The translations under genes were made by a program, and so were the position numbers. A stretch of 64,000 nucleotides of DNA from Burkholderiales bacterium (GTDB lineage: Bacteria > Pseudomonadota > Gammaproteobacteria > Burkholderiales > SHXO01). The stretch spans positions 124,573 through 188,572 of the forward strand of contig JADZGB010000003.1 of NCBI GenBank assembly GCA_020854105.1, written 5' to 3'. Shown here piece by piece: positions 28,378 through 36,800 of this stretch. The notes under the pieces are model-generated. The model ran no database searches, was not told the DNA's origin, and saw nothing but the letters and a program-made list of their open reading frames with translations. The first letter of the stretch is position 1. The number at the start of each line of letters is the position of its first letter.

Positions 28378-29505
28378 ATGTTTCGCCTATTCCTTCTCGT
28401 TCTCCTCGTGCTGGCCATGCCCGCGGCGCGCGCCCAGGCCGCGGTGCCCGCGCCAGGCATCGAAGCGCGCACGTGGCTGCTAATGGACCTGCAGAGCCAG
28501 CAGGTGATCGCCGAGCGCGGCGGCAGCGAGCGCATCGAGCCTGCCTCCCTCACCAAGCTGATGAGCGCGTACGTGCTGTTCGACGGCCTGCGCCAGAAGG
28601 AGATCCTGCTCGACCAGGAGGTGCGGGTGTCCGACAAGGCCTGGAAGATGCCGGGCTCGCGCATGTTCCTGGAGGCACGGACCTGGGTCAGCGTGGATCA
28701 GCTCCTGCGCGGCATGATCGTGGTCTCCGCCAACGACGCGACGGTGGCGCTGGCCGAGGCGCTCGCCGGCAGCGAGGAGAAGTTCGTCGAGCGCATGAAC
28801 GCCCAGGCACGCCGGCTGGGCCTGAACGCGACGCACTTCGCCGATCCGACCGGCCTGTCGCATCCGCAGCACTACTCGAGCGCCGCCGACATCGCGCGTC
28901 TGGCGGCCGCCCTGCTGCGCGACTATCCGCAGTACCTGCCGCTGTATCAGTTGCGCGAGTTCACCTACAAGGACATCACCCAGGCCAACCGCAACAGCCT
29001 GCTCGGCCGGGATCCGCGCGTCGATGGCCTGAAGACCGGATACACCGAGAACGCCGGCTACTGCATCGTGGTCACCGCACAGCGCGAGTCGCGCCGCGTG
29101 CTGGCCGTGGTGACCGGTGCCGCCTCCGAGAGCACCCGCGCCACGGAAGCGCAGAAGCTCGTCAACCATGCCTTCCAGCACTTCGAGACTCCGCGCGTCT
29201 ACGCACGGGGCGCGGTAGTAGCCGATCTGCCCGTTTGGAAAGGCAGCGACAAGCGGCTCAAGGCGGGGCCGGACCGGGATGTCTACGTGACCGTGCCGCG
29301 CGGCCGGACAGGCGCGATCAAGGCCAGCCTGACCAGCCGCCAGCCGCTGCTCGCACCGCTCGCGCAGGGGCAGCAGGTCGGCGCGCTGCGGGTGGAGTAC
29401 GACGGTGCGGCCCTGGGCGAGTATCCTGTGGTGGCGCTGGAGAACATCGGCGTGGCGAATCTGTTCGTGCGCGCCTGGGACAGTCTGAGGCTGTTGTTCG
29501 AATGA
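28378..29505 (+). CDS. dacC: D-alanyl-D-alanine carboxypeptidase (PBP5/6 type)
   Basis: A 375-residue low-molecular-weight penicillin-binding protein. Signal peptide 1-21; catalytic SxxK S57-K60 (SLTK), SxN at S117-N119 (SAND) and KTG at 219-221 (DGLKTGYT). A PBP5 C-terminal beta domain follows from about 285, and the last residues (NLFVRAWDSLRLLFE) form the amphipathic membrane anchor. It trims the terminal D-Ala from peptidoglycan pentapeptides. It heads a run with a D-amino-acid transaminase and the lipoate genes, a frequent betaproteobacterial order. Paralogues dacA/dacC cannot be told apart here. Confidence 0.93.
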   Translation: MFRLFLLVLLVLAMPAARAQAAVPAPGIEARTWLLMDLQSQQVIAERGGSERIEPASLTKLMSAYVLFDGLRQKEILLDQEVRVSDKAWKMPGSRMFLEARTWVSVDQLLRGMIVVSANDATVALAEALAGSEEKFVERMNAQARRLGLNATHFADPTGLSHPQHYSSAADIARLAAALLRDYPQYLPLYQLREFTYKDITQANRNSLLGRDPRVDGLKTGYTENAGYCIVVTAQRESRRVLAVVTGAASESTRATEAQKLVNHAFQHFETPRVYARGAVVADLPVWKGSDKRLKAGPDRDVYVTVPRGRTGAIKASLTSRQPLLAPLAQGQQVGALRVEYDGAALGEYPVVALENIGVANLFVRAWDSLRLLFE

Positions 29506-29512
29506 GGACGAG

Positions 29513-30409
29513 ATGAACGTGCTGTTCGATATCCCGGAGGACGTCAGGGACTGGATCGTGTTCCTCAACGGCAGCTACCTGCCCATGGACGAGGCACGGG
29601 TGCCGGTGCTCGACCGCGGCTTCCTCTTCGGCGACGGCGTGTACGAGGTGATCCCGGTGTACGGGCGCCACCCCTTCCGCATCGCGGAACACCTGCGGCG
29701 CCTGCAGTACAGCCTCGACGGCATCCGCATGGCCAATCCGCATTCCGACGAGGAGTGGCACCGCCTCGTGCTCGGCCTGATCGACCGCTGTCCGCACCAG
29801 GATCAGACCGTGTATCTGCAACTGACCCGCGGCGTCGCGCGCCGCGATCATGCCTTCCCGAAGGGTGTGCGCCCGACCGTGTTCATGATGGCCAGCGCGC
29901 TGTCCACGCCCACGCCGGAGCTGCTGGCCGGCGGCGCGGCAGCCGTCACCGCGGTGGACAATCGCTGGCTGCGCTGCGACATCAAGTCGACGGCGCTGCT
30001 CGGCAACGTGCTGATGCGCCAGCTCGCCGTCGATGCAGGCGCACACGAGACGGTGATGATCCGGGACGGCTTCCTCACCGAGGGTTCGGCCAGCAGCGTG
30101 TTCGCCGTGCGCGACGGGGTCATTCTCGCACCGCCCAAGAGCCATCTGGTGTTGCCCGGCACCACCTACGAGGTGATCGTCGAGCTGGCCGAGGCGGGCG
30201 GCATGCCGATCGAGATTCGGCCGGTGAGCGAAGCCGAACTGCGCGAGGCGGACGAGCTGTGGATCAGCTCCGCGACGCGTGAAGTGCTGGCCGTCACGCG
30301 CCTGGATGGAAAGCCGGTGGGCAGCGGAGCACCCGGACCGGTGTTCCAGCGCATGCACGCGGCATTCGTCGCATTCAGGGATGCACTGAGGCGCGGCAGC
30401 CATGCCTGA
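29513..30409 (+). CDS. dat: D-amino-acid transaminase (fold type IV PLP enzyme)
   Basis: A 298-residue aminotransferase of the BCAT/DAAT/ADCL fold. PVLDRGFLFGDGVYEVIPVY (about 31-50) is the fold-type IV start, the PLP Lys lies in RCDIKSTALLGNVL (about 154-167), and the PLP-phosphate region is LTEGSASSVFAV with VLPGTTYEVI after it. D-Ala/D-Glu exchange would link it to the neighbouring D-Ala carboxypeptidase and wall synthesis. A branched-chain substrate is the alternative. It begins 7 bases after dacC. Confidence 0.88.
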   Translation: MNVLFDIPEDVRDWIVFLNGSYLPMDEARVPVLDRGFLFGDGVYEVIPVYGRHPFRIAEHLRRLQYSLDGIRMANPHSDEEWHRLVLGLIDRCPHQDQTVYLQLTRGVARRDHAFPKGVRPTVFMMASALSTPTPELLAGGAAAVTAVDNRWLRCDIKSTALLGNVLMRQLAVDAGAHETVMIRDGFLTEGSASSVFAVRDGVILAPPKSHLVLPGTTYEVIVELAEAGGMPIEIRPVSEAELREADELWISSATREVLAVTRLDGKPVGSGAPGPVFQRMHAAFVAFRDALRRGSHA

Positions 30410-30677
30410 CATGCCGGCGGAACTGTCGCCGATCGAGTATCCGCTCGATTTCCCGGTGAAGGTCATGGGCCGCAACAAGCGGGATTTCGCACGGGCCGTG
30501 GCGGCCATCGTGCAGCGGCATGCACCCGACTTCGACGCCGCAACCGTCGAGATGCGGCCCAGTCGGCAGAACAACTACCTGAGCGTGACCTGCACCATCC
30601 GCGCGACCTCGCGCGAGCAGCTCGACGCGCTGTATACGGAACTGAGCGGCCACCCGGACGTGAGCATGGTGCTATGA
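30402..30677 (+). CDS. ybeD: YbeD-like DUF493 protein
   Basis: A 91-residue small ferredoxin-fold protein of the YbeD/DUF493 family. [19 protein letters not shown] (about 11-29) and [21 protein letters not shown] are the recognisable blocks. It overlaps dat by 8 bases and its stop overlaps the lipB start. The dacC-ybeD-lipB-lipA order is conserved from Escherichia to betaproteobacteria; the proposed role is regulatory, but the function is not settled. Confidence 0.93.
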   Translation: MPDMPAELSPIEYPLDFPVKVMGRNKRDFARAVAAIVQRHAPDFDAATVEMRPSRQNNYLSVTCTIRATSREQLDALYTELSGHPDVSMVL

Positions 30678-31342
30678 GCGCGGTGTGGGCCGCGGCATCC
30701 GCACCGGTCGTGCGCCGCCTGGGCCTGGCCCCCTATCTGCCGACGCTGGCCTCGATGCAGGCCTTCACTGCCGCGCGCGACGCCGACACCCGCGACGAGA
30801 TCTGGCTGCTGCAGCACCCGCCGACCTACACCTATGGCGTGGCCGGACGGGCCGAGCACCTGCCGCGCGAGGACGCAGGCATCGCGCTGGTGAAGGTGGA
30901 CCGCGGCGGCCAGATCACCTACCACGGACCGGGCCAGATCGTCGTCTATACCCTGCTCGACCTGCGACGCATGGGCATCGGGGTGAAGACGCTGGTGCAG
31001 CGCCTGGAGCAGGCAGTGCTCGATGTCCTGACGGACCACGGCATCCGCGGCGAGCGGCGCGCCGGGGCACCCGGGGTGTACGTGCGCGGCGCCAAGCTCG
31101 CTGCTCTGGGGCTGCGCATACGCAACGGCTGCAGCTATCATGGACTGAGCGTGAACGTCGCGATGGACCTGGCGCCCTTCGACGCCATCGATCCCTGCGG
31201 CTATCACGGACTCGCGGTCGCGCAGGTGCGCGACCTGGGCGTGGCCGAGTCGCCGGAGCGCATCGGCGAGCGGCTCCTCCACCATCTCCTGCGCAATCTC
31301 GCCGAGGCCACAGCCTCCGCACAGCCGACATCACGAGCATGA
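30674..31342 (+). CDS. lipB: Octanoyl-[acyl-carrier-protein]:protein N-octanoyltransferase
   Basis: A 222-residue enzyme that moves octanoate from ACP to lipoyl domains. Key blocks are [12 protein letters not shown], the catalytic loop [12 protein letters not shown] (about 76-87), the Lys of [11 protein letters not shown] (about 137-147) and the acyl-thioester Cys in AIDPCGY (about 175). ATGA overlaps join it to ybeD and lipA, so synthesis of the lipoate pair is coupled. Confidence 0.96.
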   Translation: MSAVWAAASAPVVRRLGLAPYLPTLASMQAFTAARDADTRDEIWLLQHPPTYTYGVAGRAEHLPREDAGIALVKVDRGGQITYHGPGQIVVYTLLDLRRMGIGVKTLVQRLEQAVLDVLTDHGIRGERRAGAPGVYVRGAKLAALGLRIRNGCSYHGLSVNVAMDLAPFDAIDPCGYHGLAVAQVRDLGVAESPERIGERLLHHLLRNLAEATASAQPTSRA

Positions 31343-32277
31343 GCGATCTCACCAAAGGTCAGACCGGCGCGGACAAGACCGCGCGCAATCCGGTCAAGGT
31401 CATCCCCATCGCCCCGCTGAAGAAACCGGCCTGGATCCGGGTCAAGGCGGGCAACAGCACCACCTTCACCGAGATCAAGCGCAAGCTGCGCGAGCACGCG
31501 CTGCACACCGTGTGCGAGGAGGCGTCGTGCCCGAACATCGGCGAGTGCTTCGGCAAGGGCACGGCGACGTTCATGATCCTCGGCGAGCTGTGCACGCGCC
31601 GCTGTCCCTTCTGCGACGTCGCGCACGGCCGGCCCCGGCCGCCTGATCCCGAGGAGCCCGCGCACCTGGCGCAGGCCATCGCCGATCTGCGCCTGAAGTA
31701 CGTGGTGATCACCAGCGTGGACCGCGACGACCTGCGCGACGGCGGCGCGAAGCACTTCGCCGACTGCATCCGTGCCGTGCGCAGCCGCTCCGCGCAAACG
31801 CGCATCGAGGTGCTGGTGCCGGACTTCCGCGGCCGCCTGGACAAGGCGCTGGACGCACTCGCGGATGGACTGCCGGACGTGATGAACCACAACCTCGAGA
31901 CCGTGCCCCGGCTGTACCGGATGGCGCGTCCCGGCGCCGACTACGCGCACTCCCTGAAGCTGCTGCAGGCGTTCAAGCAGCGGTTTCCCGGCATCCCGAC
32001 CAAGTCCGGAATCATGGTGGGCCTGGGAGAGACCGACGAGGAGATCGTGCAGGTCATGCGCGACATGCGCGCGCACGACATCGACATGCTCACGATCGGG
32101 CAGTACCTGCAGCCCACCACCGGGCATCTGCCGGTGGTGCGCTACGTCGAGCCATCACGCTTCCAGGACTACGAGCGCGAGGCGCTGGCGATGGGCTTCG
32201 CGCACGCGGCCTGCGGTCCCCTGGTGCGCTCGAGCTACCACGCGGACCGGCAGGCGCACGAGGCGGGGGTCGCGTGA
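31339..32277 (+). CDS. lipA: Lipoyl synthase
   Basis: A 312-residue radical SAM enzyme from ATG 31339 that inserts two sulfurs into octanoyl groups. The auxiliary cluster cysteines are in [12 protein letters not shown] (CX4CX5C, about 53-64), the SAM cluster is CTRRCPFC (about 79-86), and the final serine ligand is in RSSYHAD near the C-terminus. Only three bases separate its stop from the convergent dehydratase gene, so transcripts must overlap there. Confidence 0.97.
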   Translation: MSDLTKGQTGADKTARNPVKVIPIAPLKKPAWIRVKAGNSTTFTEIKRKLREHALHTVCEEASCPNIGECFGKGTATFMILGELCTRRCPFCDVAHGRPRPPDPEEPAHLAQAIADLRLKYVVITSVDRDDLRDGGAKHFADCIRAVRSRSAQTRIEVLVPDFRGRLDKALDALADGLPDVMNHNLETVPRLYRMARPGADYAHSLKLLQAFKQRFPGIPTKSGIMVGLGETDEEIVQVMRDMRAHDIDMLTIGQYLQPTTGHLPVVRYVEPSRFQDYEREALAMGFAHAACGPLVRSSYHADRQAHEAGVA

Positions 32278-32280
32278 CGC

Positions 32281-34140
32281 TCAGGGCCGCACCTCCGAGC
32301 CATGCTTCGCTGCACGCCCTTCGTGTCCTGTTTCGGAGTACTCGGGCAGCCATCGGCGCAGGTTTGCGCGCACTTCCTCGTCGTCTAGTACTGGTTGGCG
32401 CAATTCGGGCTCGATACTTTCCATCCAGCCTTCCTGGACGCTGCGAGACTTTGCCACACGCAGCTTCGGGTGTGGCGTCGAGAGTGTCTCCTCTTCGTCG
32501 GCGAGGACTTCCTCGTACAGCTTCTCCCCGGGCCTGAGCCCGGTGAAGACGATCGAAACGTCGTTGTCGCCGTACCCCGAGAGACGGATCATGTCGCGGG
32601 CGAGGTCGACGATCTTCACCGGATCACCCATGTCGAGGACGAACAGTTCCCCGCCCCGGCCCATCGCGCCCGCCTGGAGCACCAGTTGGGCCGCCTCCGG
32701 GATGGACATGAAGTAGCGGATGATGTCCGGGTGCGTCACCGTGACCGGACCTCCCTGCGCGATCTGGCGACGAAATTTGGGAATCACGCTGCCGGCGCTG
32801 CCCAGCACGTTGCCGAAGCGCACGATGATGAATCGCGTTCCTGCGCACAGTTGTAGCGCCTGACAGACTTTCTCGGCCAGGCGTTTGCTCGCGCCCATCA
32901 CGTTCACCGGATTGACGGCTTTGTCGGTGGAGACCAGCACGAAGGTCTCGACGCCCGCCTGCAGGGCGGCGGAGGCGACTTCGTAGGTTCCCAGCACGTT
33001 GTTCTGCACCGCCTCCCACGCGTTGACGTTTTCCATCAGCGGCACATGCTTGTAGGCTGCGGCGTGGAAGACGACCTGCGGGCGATGACGGAGGAACACC
33101 TGGTCGAGGCGCGCGCGATTGCGCACGTCGCCCACGACACTGACGATGTCCAGTGCGGGGTAGCTCTCCCGGAACTCCTCCTCGATCTGGTACAAGGCGA
33201 ATTCGGAGATCTCGTACAGGACCAGTCTGGCAGGCGCGAATCGAGCGATCTGTCGACACAGTTCCGAGCCGATCGACCCACCCGCACCGGTCACGAGAAC
33301 CGTTCTGGCGCCGAGCAGATCCCGCACGCCGGCGTGGTCGAGGACGACGGGATCCCTGCCGAGCAGATCGTCGAGTTCCACGTTGCGGAGTTGCGAGACG
33401 GTGACCTTCCCGCTCACGATGTCGTCGTAGGACGGCACGGTCATTACGGTCAGCCCGGCACTGGTCGCGACGTTGACGACGTTGCGGCGGACAGCGTGCG
33501 GGGCCCCCGGCATCGCGATGATCGCGTGCTGCACCGCCAGTGCAGCGGCCTGCATCGGAAGGTCGTGCAATTCGCCACGCACCGGCACGCCGTGAATCTG
33601 TCGCCCTTGCTTGGCGGGGTTGTCGTCGAGCAGGCCGACCGCGCGCCAGGTGGCCGACCCGGCGAGTTCACGCACGAGCGCCTCGGCCGCATCGCCTGCA
33701 CCGAGCACCAGAACCGGAAGCCTGCCACCCGGGCTCTGCGCGATCCGGCCTTCCTTCCACGCCCGGTAGGCCAGGCGACTGCCGCCCATCGAGAACATGA
33801 GCAACATCGGATCGAGAATGAACACCGACCGCGGGATCGGGTCGGCCAGGCGCAACAGCACGAGGATCGACGGGACCGCCAGCGCACACAATCCGACCGC
33901 CAGCATGATCAGGCGCAGGTCGTGCAGGCTCGCGTAACGCCAGATGCCGCGGTACAGGCCGAATCGCCAGAGGATGATGGCCTGCACCCCCATCACGACG
34001 GGAAGCGACTGCAGCATCGACCCCCAATACGGCTCGGGAATCTGCAGGTTCAGGCGCAGCCAGAAGGCTCCGACCCAGGCAACGCCGGTGGCGAGCAGGT
34101 CGTGGAACATGGCGAGCGCCGTACGGGGATTTGGGCGCAT
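32281..34140 (-). CDS. WbpM/PglF-like nucleoside-sugar 4,6-dehydratase (membrane bound)
   Basis: A 619-residue enzyme of the CapD/WbpM/PglF family. Four N-terminal membrane helices (to about residue 120) precede a CoA-binding-like Rossmann domain and the catalytic SDR domain: GAGGSIGSELCRQI (about 283-296), YKHVPLMEN, and VSTDKAVNPVNVMGASKR carrying the Ser-Met-Lys type catalytic set. The product is a UDP-4-keto-6-deoxy-HexNAc, the precursor of D-QuiNAc, D-FucNAc or bacillosamine. It is the last gene of the large minus-strand cluster, 6 bases after the initiating transferase. No PLP aminotransferase is present in the window, which argues against bacillosamine. Confidence 0.9.
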   Translation of the reverse strand: MRPNPRTALAMFHDLLATGVAWVGAFWLRLNLQIPEPYWGSMLQSLPVVMGVQAIILWRFGLYRGIWRYASLHDLRLIMLAVGLCALAVPSILVLLRLADPIPRSVFILDPMLLMFSMGGSRLAYRAWKEGRIAQSPGGRLPVLVLGAGDAAEALVRELAGSATWRAVGLLDDNPAKQGRQIHGVPVRGELHDLPMQAAALAVQHAIIAMPGAPHAVRRNVVNVATSAGLTVMTVPSYDDIVSGKVTVSQLRNVELDDLLGRDPVVLDHAGVRDLLGARTVLVTGAGGSIGSELCRQIARFAPARLVLYEISEFALYQIEEEFRESYPALDIVSVVGDVRNRARLDQVFLRHRPQVVFHAAAYKHVPLMENVNAWEAVQNNVLGTYEVASAALQAGVETFVLVSTDKAVNPVNVMGASKRLAEKVCQALQLCAGTRFIIVRFGNVLGSAGSVIPKFRRQIAQGGPVTVTHPDIIRYFMSIPEAAQLVLQAGAMGRGGELFVLDMGDPVKIVDLARDMIRLSGYGDNDVSIVFTGLRPGEKLYEEVLADEEETLSTPHPKLRVAKSRSVQEGWMESIEPELRQPVLDDEEVRANLRRWLPEYSETGHEGRAAKHGSEVRP

Positions 34141-34146
34141 GGCAGA

Positions 34147-35133
34147 TCAGGCTTTCGCGTGGCGCCGCCAGCGACCATCGATGGCCAGGGCCGCCAGCAG
34201 GTAGACGAAGGCCAGCGCGACGAGGAAGACGCTGCCCACCCAACCTCCGATGGCGTGTGCGAGCAGTGCCGAGCCTGCGCTGACGGCCATCAGCGCGTAG
34301 GCCGTGAGCGCCAGTCGGCGATGCGACCACCCCATCAGGACCAATCGCTGATAGTAGTGGCTTCGATGCGCCTTCCAGATCTGCTCGCCGCGCATGGCGC
34401 GGCGAGCGAGGGTGACACTCGCGTCGAGCACGAACGGCGAGAAGACCACCAGCGGAAACCACAACGGCCAATGACCGCCCTGCCAGCCAGCGATCCCGAG
34501 CGCGGCGGCAAGAAAACCGAGCGGAATGGAACCGACATCGCCCATGAACATTCTGGCCGGGGGAAAATTGACCAGCAGGAAGGCGGCAGCGGCGAGCGCC
34601 ACGACCCACGACAACGCCCCCACTTCACCGCCATTGCCCGCCACTCCGTAGGCCGCAAAGCCGAAGACTGCCATCCCGCCAGCCAGACCGTCCGCTCCGT
34701 CCATGAAGTTGTAGAGGTTGGCCATCCAGATCGTTGCGAGCACGAGGGCGAGGGCCACCAGTGGCGCCTCGCCAGGCGGCGTGACCAACACGAACACACT
34801 CGCGGCCAGCGCATGCGCGACGAAACGCACACGGGCGGGCAATCCTTTCCAGTCATCCAGGAGGGACACCGCTCCAAGCGCGGCGGCGAGCCCGAGGGCC
34901 ATGCCGAACGTACCCTGCAACGAGGCGGCAAGCAGGACCGCGCCCACGATCCCCAATCCTCCCACGCGCGGCACCGAGCGCGAGTGAAGCGAGCGCTCGT
35001 TCGGGTGGTCCAGGAAGCGCGCCCGAATCGCGGGCAGCAGAACCAGGCGCAGGATGCCCGAGGCTGCCAGGAACGAGACCAGCAGCGGGATGGCCCGCGC
35101 AGTCTCGAACGAATCTGCGGGATGGGTCGGCAA
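34147..35133 (-). CDS. WbpL/WecA-like polyprenyl-phosphate HexNAc-1-P transferase
   Basis: A 328-residue membrane enzyme with about 10 helices that starts glycan assembly on undecaprenyl phosphate. Catalytic Asp pairs are in SLLDDWKGLP and NLYNFMDGADGLAGG, and the loop HRSHYYQRLVLMGWSHRR is typical of WbpL, whose donors are UDP-D-FucNAc or UDP-D-QuiNAc. FMGDVGS carries a further conserved Asp. The start is TTG 35133; an in-frame stop occurs 11 codons upstream and there is no earlier ATG. It stands between the SDR and dehydratase genes that would provide its donor. Confidence 0.88.
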   Translation of the reverse strand: MPTHPADSFETARAIPLLVSFLAASGILRLVLLPAIRARFLDHPNERSLHSRSVPRVGGLGIVGAVLLAASLQGTFGMALGLAAALGAVSLLDDWKGLPARVRFVAHALAASVFVLVTPPGEAPLVALALVLATIWMANLYNFMDGADGLAGGMAVFGFAAYGVAGNGGEVGALSWVVALAAAAFLLVNFPPARMFMGDVGSIPLGFLAAALGIAGWQGGHWPLWFPLVVFSPFVLDASVTLARRAMRGEQIWKAHRSHYYQRLVLMGWSHRRLALTAYALMAVSAGSALLAHAIGGWVGSVFLVALAFVYLLAALAIDGRWRRHAKA

Positions 35134-35196
35134 GGACGGCCGGCGGAAAGTGAAAAACGTGCATTATCCCCGCGCGAGGGGATTTGTGCGAGATGT

Positions 35197-36066
35197 CTAG
35201 GGAAGCGCGAACGGTCGCGGATCGAAGCCGAAATCGACCCGCGCTGCGTCGCTGTCGAAGCACATGTCGGTCTGCATTCGCGTGGCGAGTTCCGGGGACA
35301 GGTTGCGGAATCGCGGGATCGGGCGCGCACACTGGATGCACCCGCGAATCAGCCAGCCGGGAAGGGTCACGACCCGCGGCGTCAGCCCCTGGAACAGGAA
35401 GATCTCCTCTACCATCCTGCGGTAGGTCAGCCGTCTCGCACCGGCCAGGTTGTAGGCCTTGCCGAAGGTTGCCTGGTTATCGAGTGCAGCCAGGCACGCA
35501 TCGGCCAAGTCCTGAGCGTGCACCGGCTGGCGCGCACCGGTGCCTTGGCCGAGCAGGGGGAACACGCGGAAGCGGCGGACGAATCGTCCGATCTCCGATA
35601 CATTGCGGTCGCGGCCCCAGCTGTATACGAGGGTGGGGCGCAGGACCGTCCAGTGCAGACTCGTCTCCGAGGCGTGCGAGGCGATGGCGCGCTCCGCCTC
35701 GAGAAGCGATCGGACCAGTTCACGCTCGTGCGGATCGTGCGACTTCACCTTGGTGAAGACGCTGGTGGAGCTGAATGCGATCAGGCGGGACACGCCTTGT
35801 GCGGAGAACTGCTGCAGCATCGCCGGCAGCAACTTGATCGGAGCGAGATTCACGACCGCCCACAGCGGTCCGCTGCGCGGCGAGACGCAACCGGCGCTGT
35901 CCACTCTCACCCATACCGCCCCGGCTGCGTCAGTGGGGAACCGGCCTCGTGTCGCCGCCAGCACACGATAGCCCCCCTGCACGAGCGCCGGCAGCAGATA
36001 CTCCCCGATCTGACTGCGCGCGCCCAGAACCAGAACTGTCCTGCCCTCACTGCTGCCTGACTCCAT
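35197..36066 (-). CDS. Atypical extended SDR / NAD-dependent epimerase-like protein
   Basis: A 289-residue NAD(P)-binding protein from ATG 36066 (ribosome site GGAGAG). The GxxGxxG loop is GARSQIGEYLL, and later blocks are RLIAFSSTSVF, LRPTLVYSWGRDRN and QPVHAQDLADACLAAL. The usual YxxxK pair is missing: the aligned segment reads ELVRSLLEAE, with Leu in both positions. By location it corresponds to WbpV, the 4-reductase that completes D-FucNAc/QuiNAc synthesis, but the absence of YxxxK leaves the chemistry open. It overlaps the preceding GT remnant by 20 bases. Confidence 0.75.
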   Translation of the reverse strand: MESGSSEGRTVLVLGARSQIGEYLLPALVQGGYRVLAATRGRFPTDAAGAVWVRVDSAGCVSPRSGPLWAVVNLAPIKLLPAMLQQFSAQGVSRLIAFSSTSVFTKVKSHDPHERELVRSLLEAERAIASHASETSLHWTVLRPTLVYSWGRDRNVSEIGRFVRRFRVFPLLGQGTGARQPVHAQDLADACLAALDNQATFGKAYNLAGARRLTYRRMVEEIFLFQGLTPRVVTLPGWLIRGCIQCARPIPRFRNLSPELATRMQTDMCFDSDAARVDFGFDPRPFALP

Positions 36067-36437
36067 ATCTCTCCTGCCGTCTACCGAAGGCCGGCCTCGC
36101 CTGCCGCTGGCGCCGGCGCAGACTGGCCAGCGACCGGGACATCGTCACCACGGCCTTTGCCGCGAAGCGCACCCACACCGAAACGGCAACCGCCCACGTC
36201 AACGGCCCGGGATAGCGCCGCGCCAGATGCAGGCGGTACATTTTGATCATCCCGACGTGCTTATGGTACGCGACCCGAAGTGGCCTGGAGGCGGTGCTGG
36301 CGCCCTCGAGGTGCACGGCCCGTGCACAGGGCACGAACACCACGCGCCATCGCCTTGGCCATCGTGCGAAGCTTGGACGGCTCGACGAAACAGTCGGGAT
36401 TGAGGAGGACGACGTGATCCGCGGTCGTGAGAAGCGC
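36047..36437 (-). pseudogene. GT2 (rhamnosyltransferase-like) remnant with central deletion
   Basis: From about 36437 the frame reads ADHVVLLNPDCFVEPSKLRTMAK, the DxD-proximal part of a family 2 glycosyltransferase. It then jumps, with a frame change near 36345, to WRVVFVPCARAVHLEGAS and RVAYHKHVGMIKMYRLHLARRYPG, the C-terminal acceptor region of rhamnosyltransferases. Roughly 130 central residues are gone. The end (stop at 36047) overlaps the SDR start. No intact start codon belongs to it. Confidence 0.8.
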
Positions 36438-36730
36438 CTGAGCGAGCCGGAGTATCGTCGCTGGGCAATTCTTCCCTCGCCGCCCGTACACCCAACTGGT
36501 TCGAAAGACTAGATGCGACGCCGTGGCGTCTCGGCCGTGTCCACATCGGTGAAGGCTGCCACGTTCACCACCAGCCGCGCGCGGCAATCCCGCACCGCCT
36601 CACGACGCCGTGCGAGATCCATGAAATCCGCGTCCTGGCGGGAAAGGACTTGCACCTGCGCGAGTGCAGCGAGCGATCGTCTCAGCTCACGTCCCACCTG
36701 GCCACTTCCACCGAGAAGCAGGAGCCGCAT
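36438..36730 (-). pseudogene. rmlD: rmlD (dTDP-4-dehydrorhamnose reductase) remnant
   Basis: ATG 36730 opens MRLLLLGGSGQVGRELRRSL and runs through LVVNVAAFTDVDTAE, a normal RmlD N-terminus of about 65 residues, before a stop at 36509-36511. In the next frame from 36515 the sequence reads HLVFRTSWVYGRRGKN and TILRLAQ, the RmlD block that normally lies some 60-80 residues further on. The segment with the catalytic Tyr and Lys is missing. After RLAQ the sequence runs directly into the GT2 remnant. Confidence 0.85.
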
Positions 36731-36800
36731 GGCAGGCGGCCTCCCTTCCCGCCCGGTTTCGCGAGGCCCCGACGTGTCGCCTCGACTGGGACAGCGGCGA

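Noticed and set aside
33046..36060. Very long plus-strand open frame (about 1000 codons) opposite the dehydratase, WbpL-like and SDR genes
   Set aside because: It is antisense to three recognisable genes, crosses their junctions, and its translation is Arg/His/Gly-rich without domains. High GC makes such long antisense frames common.
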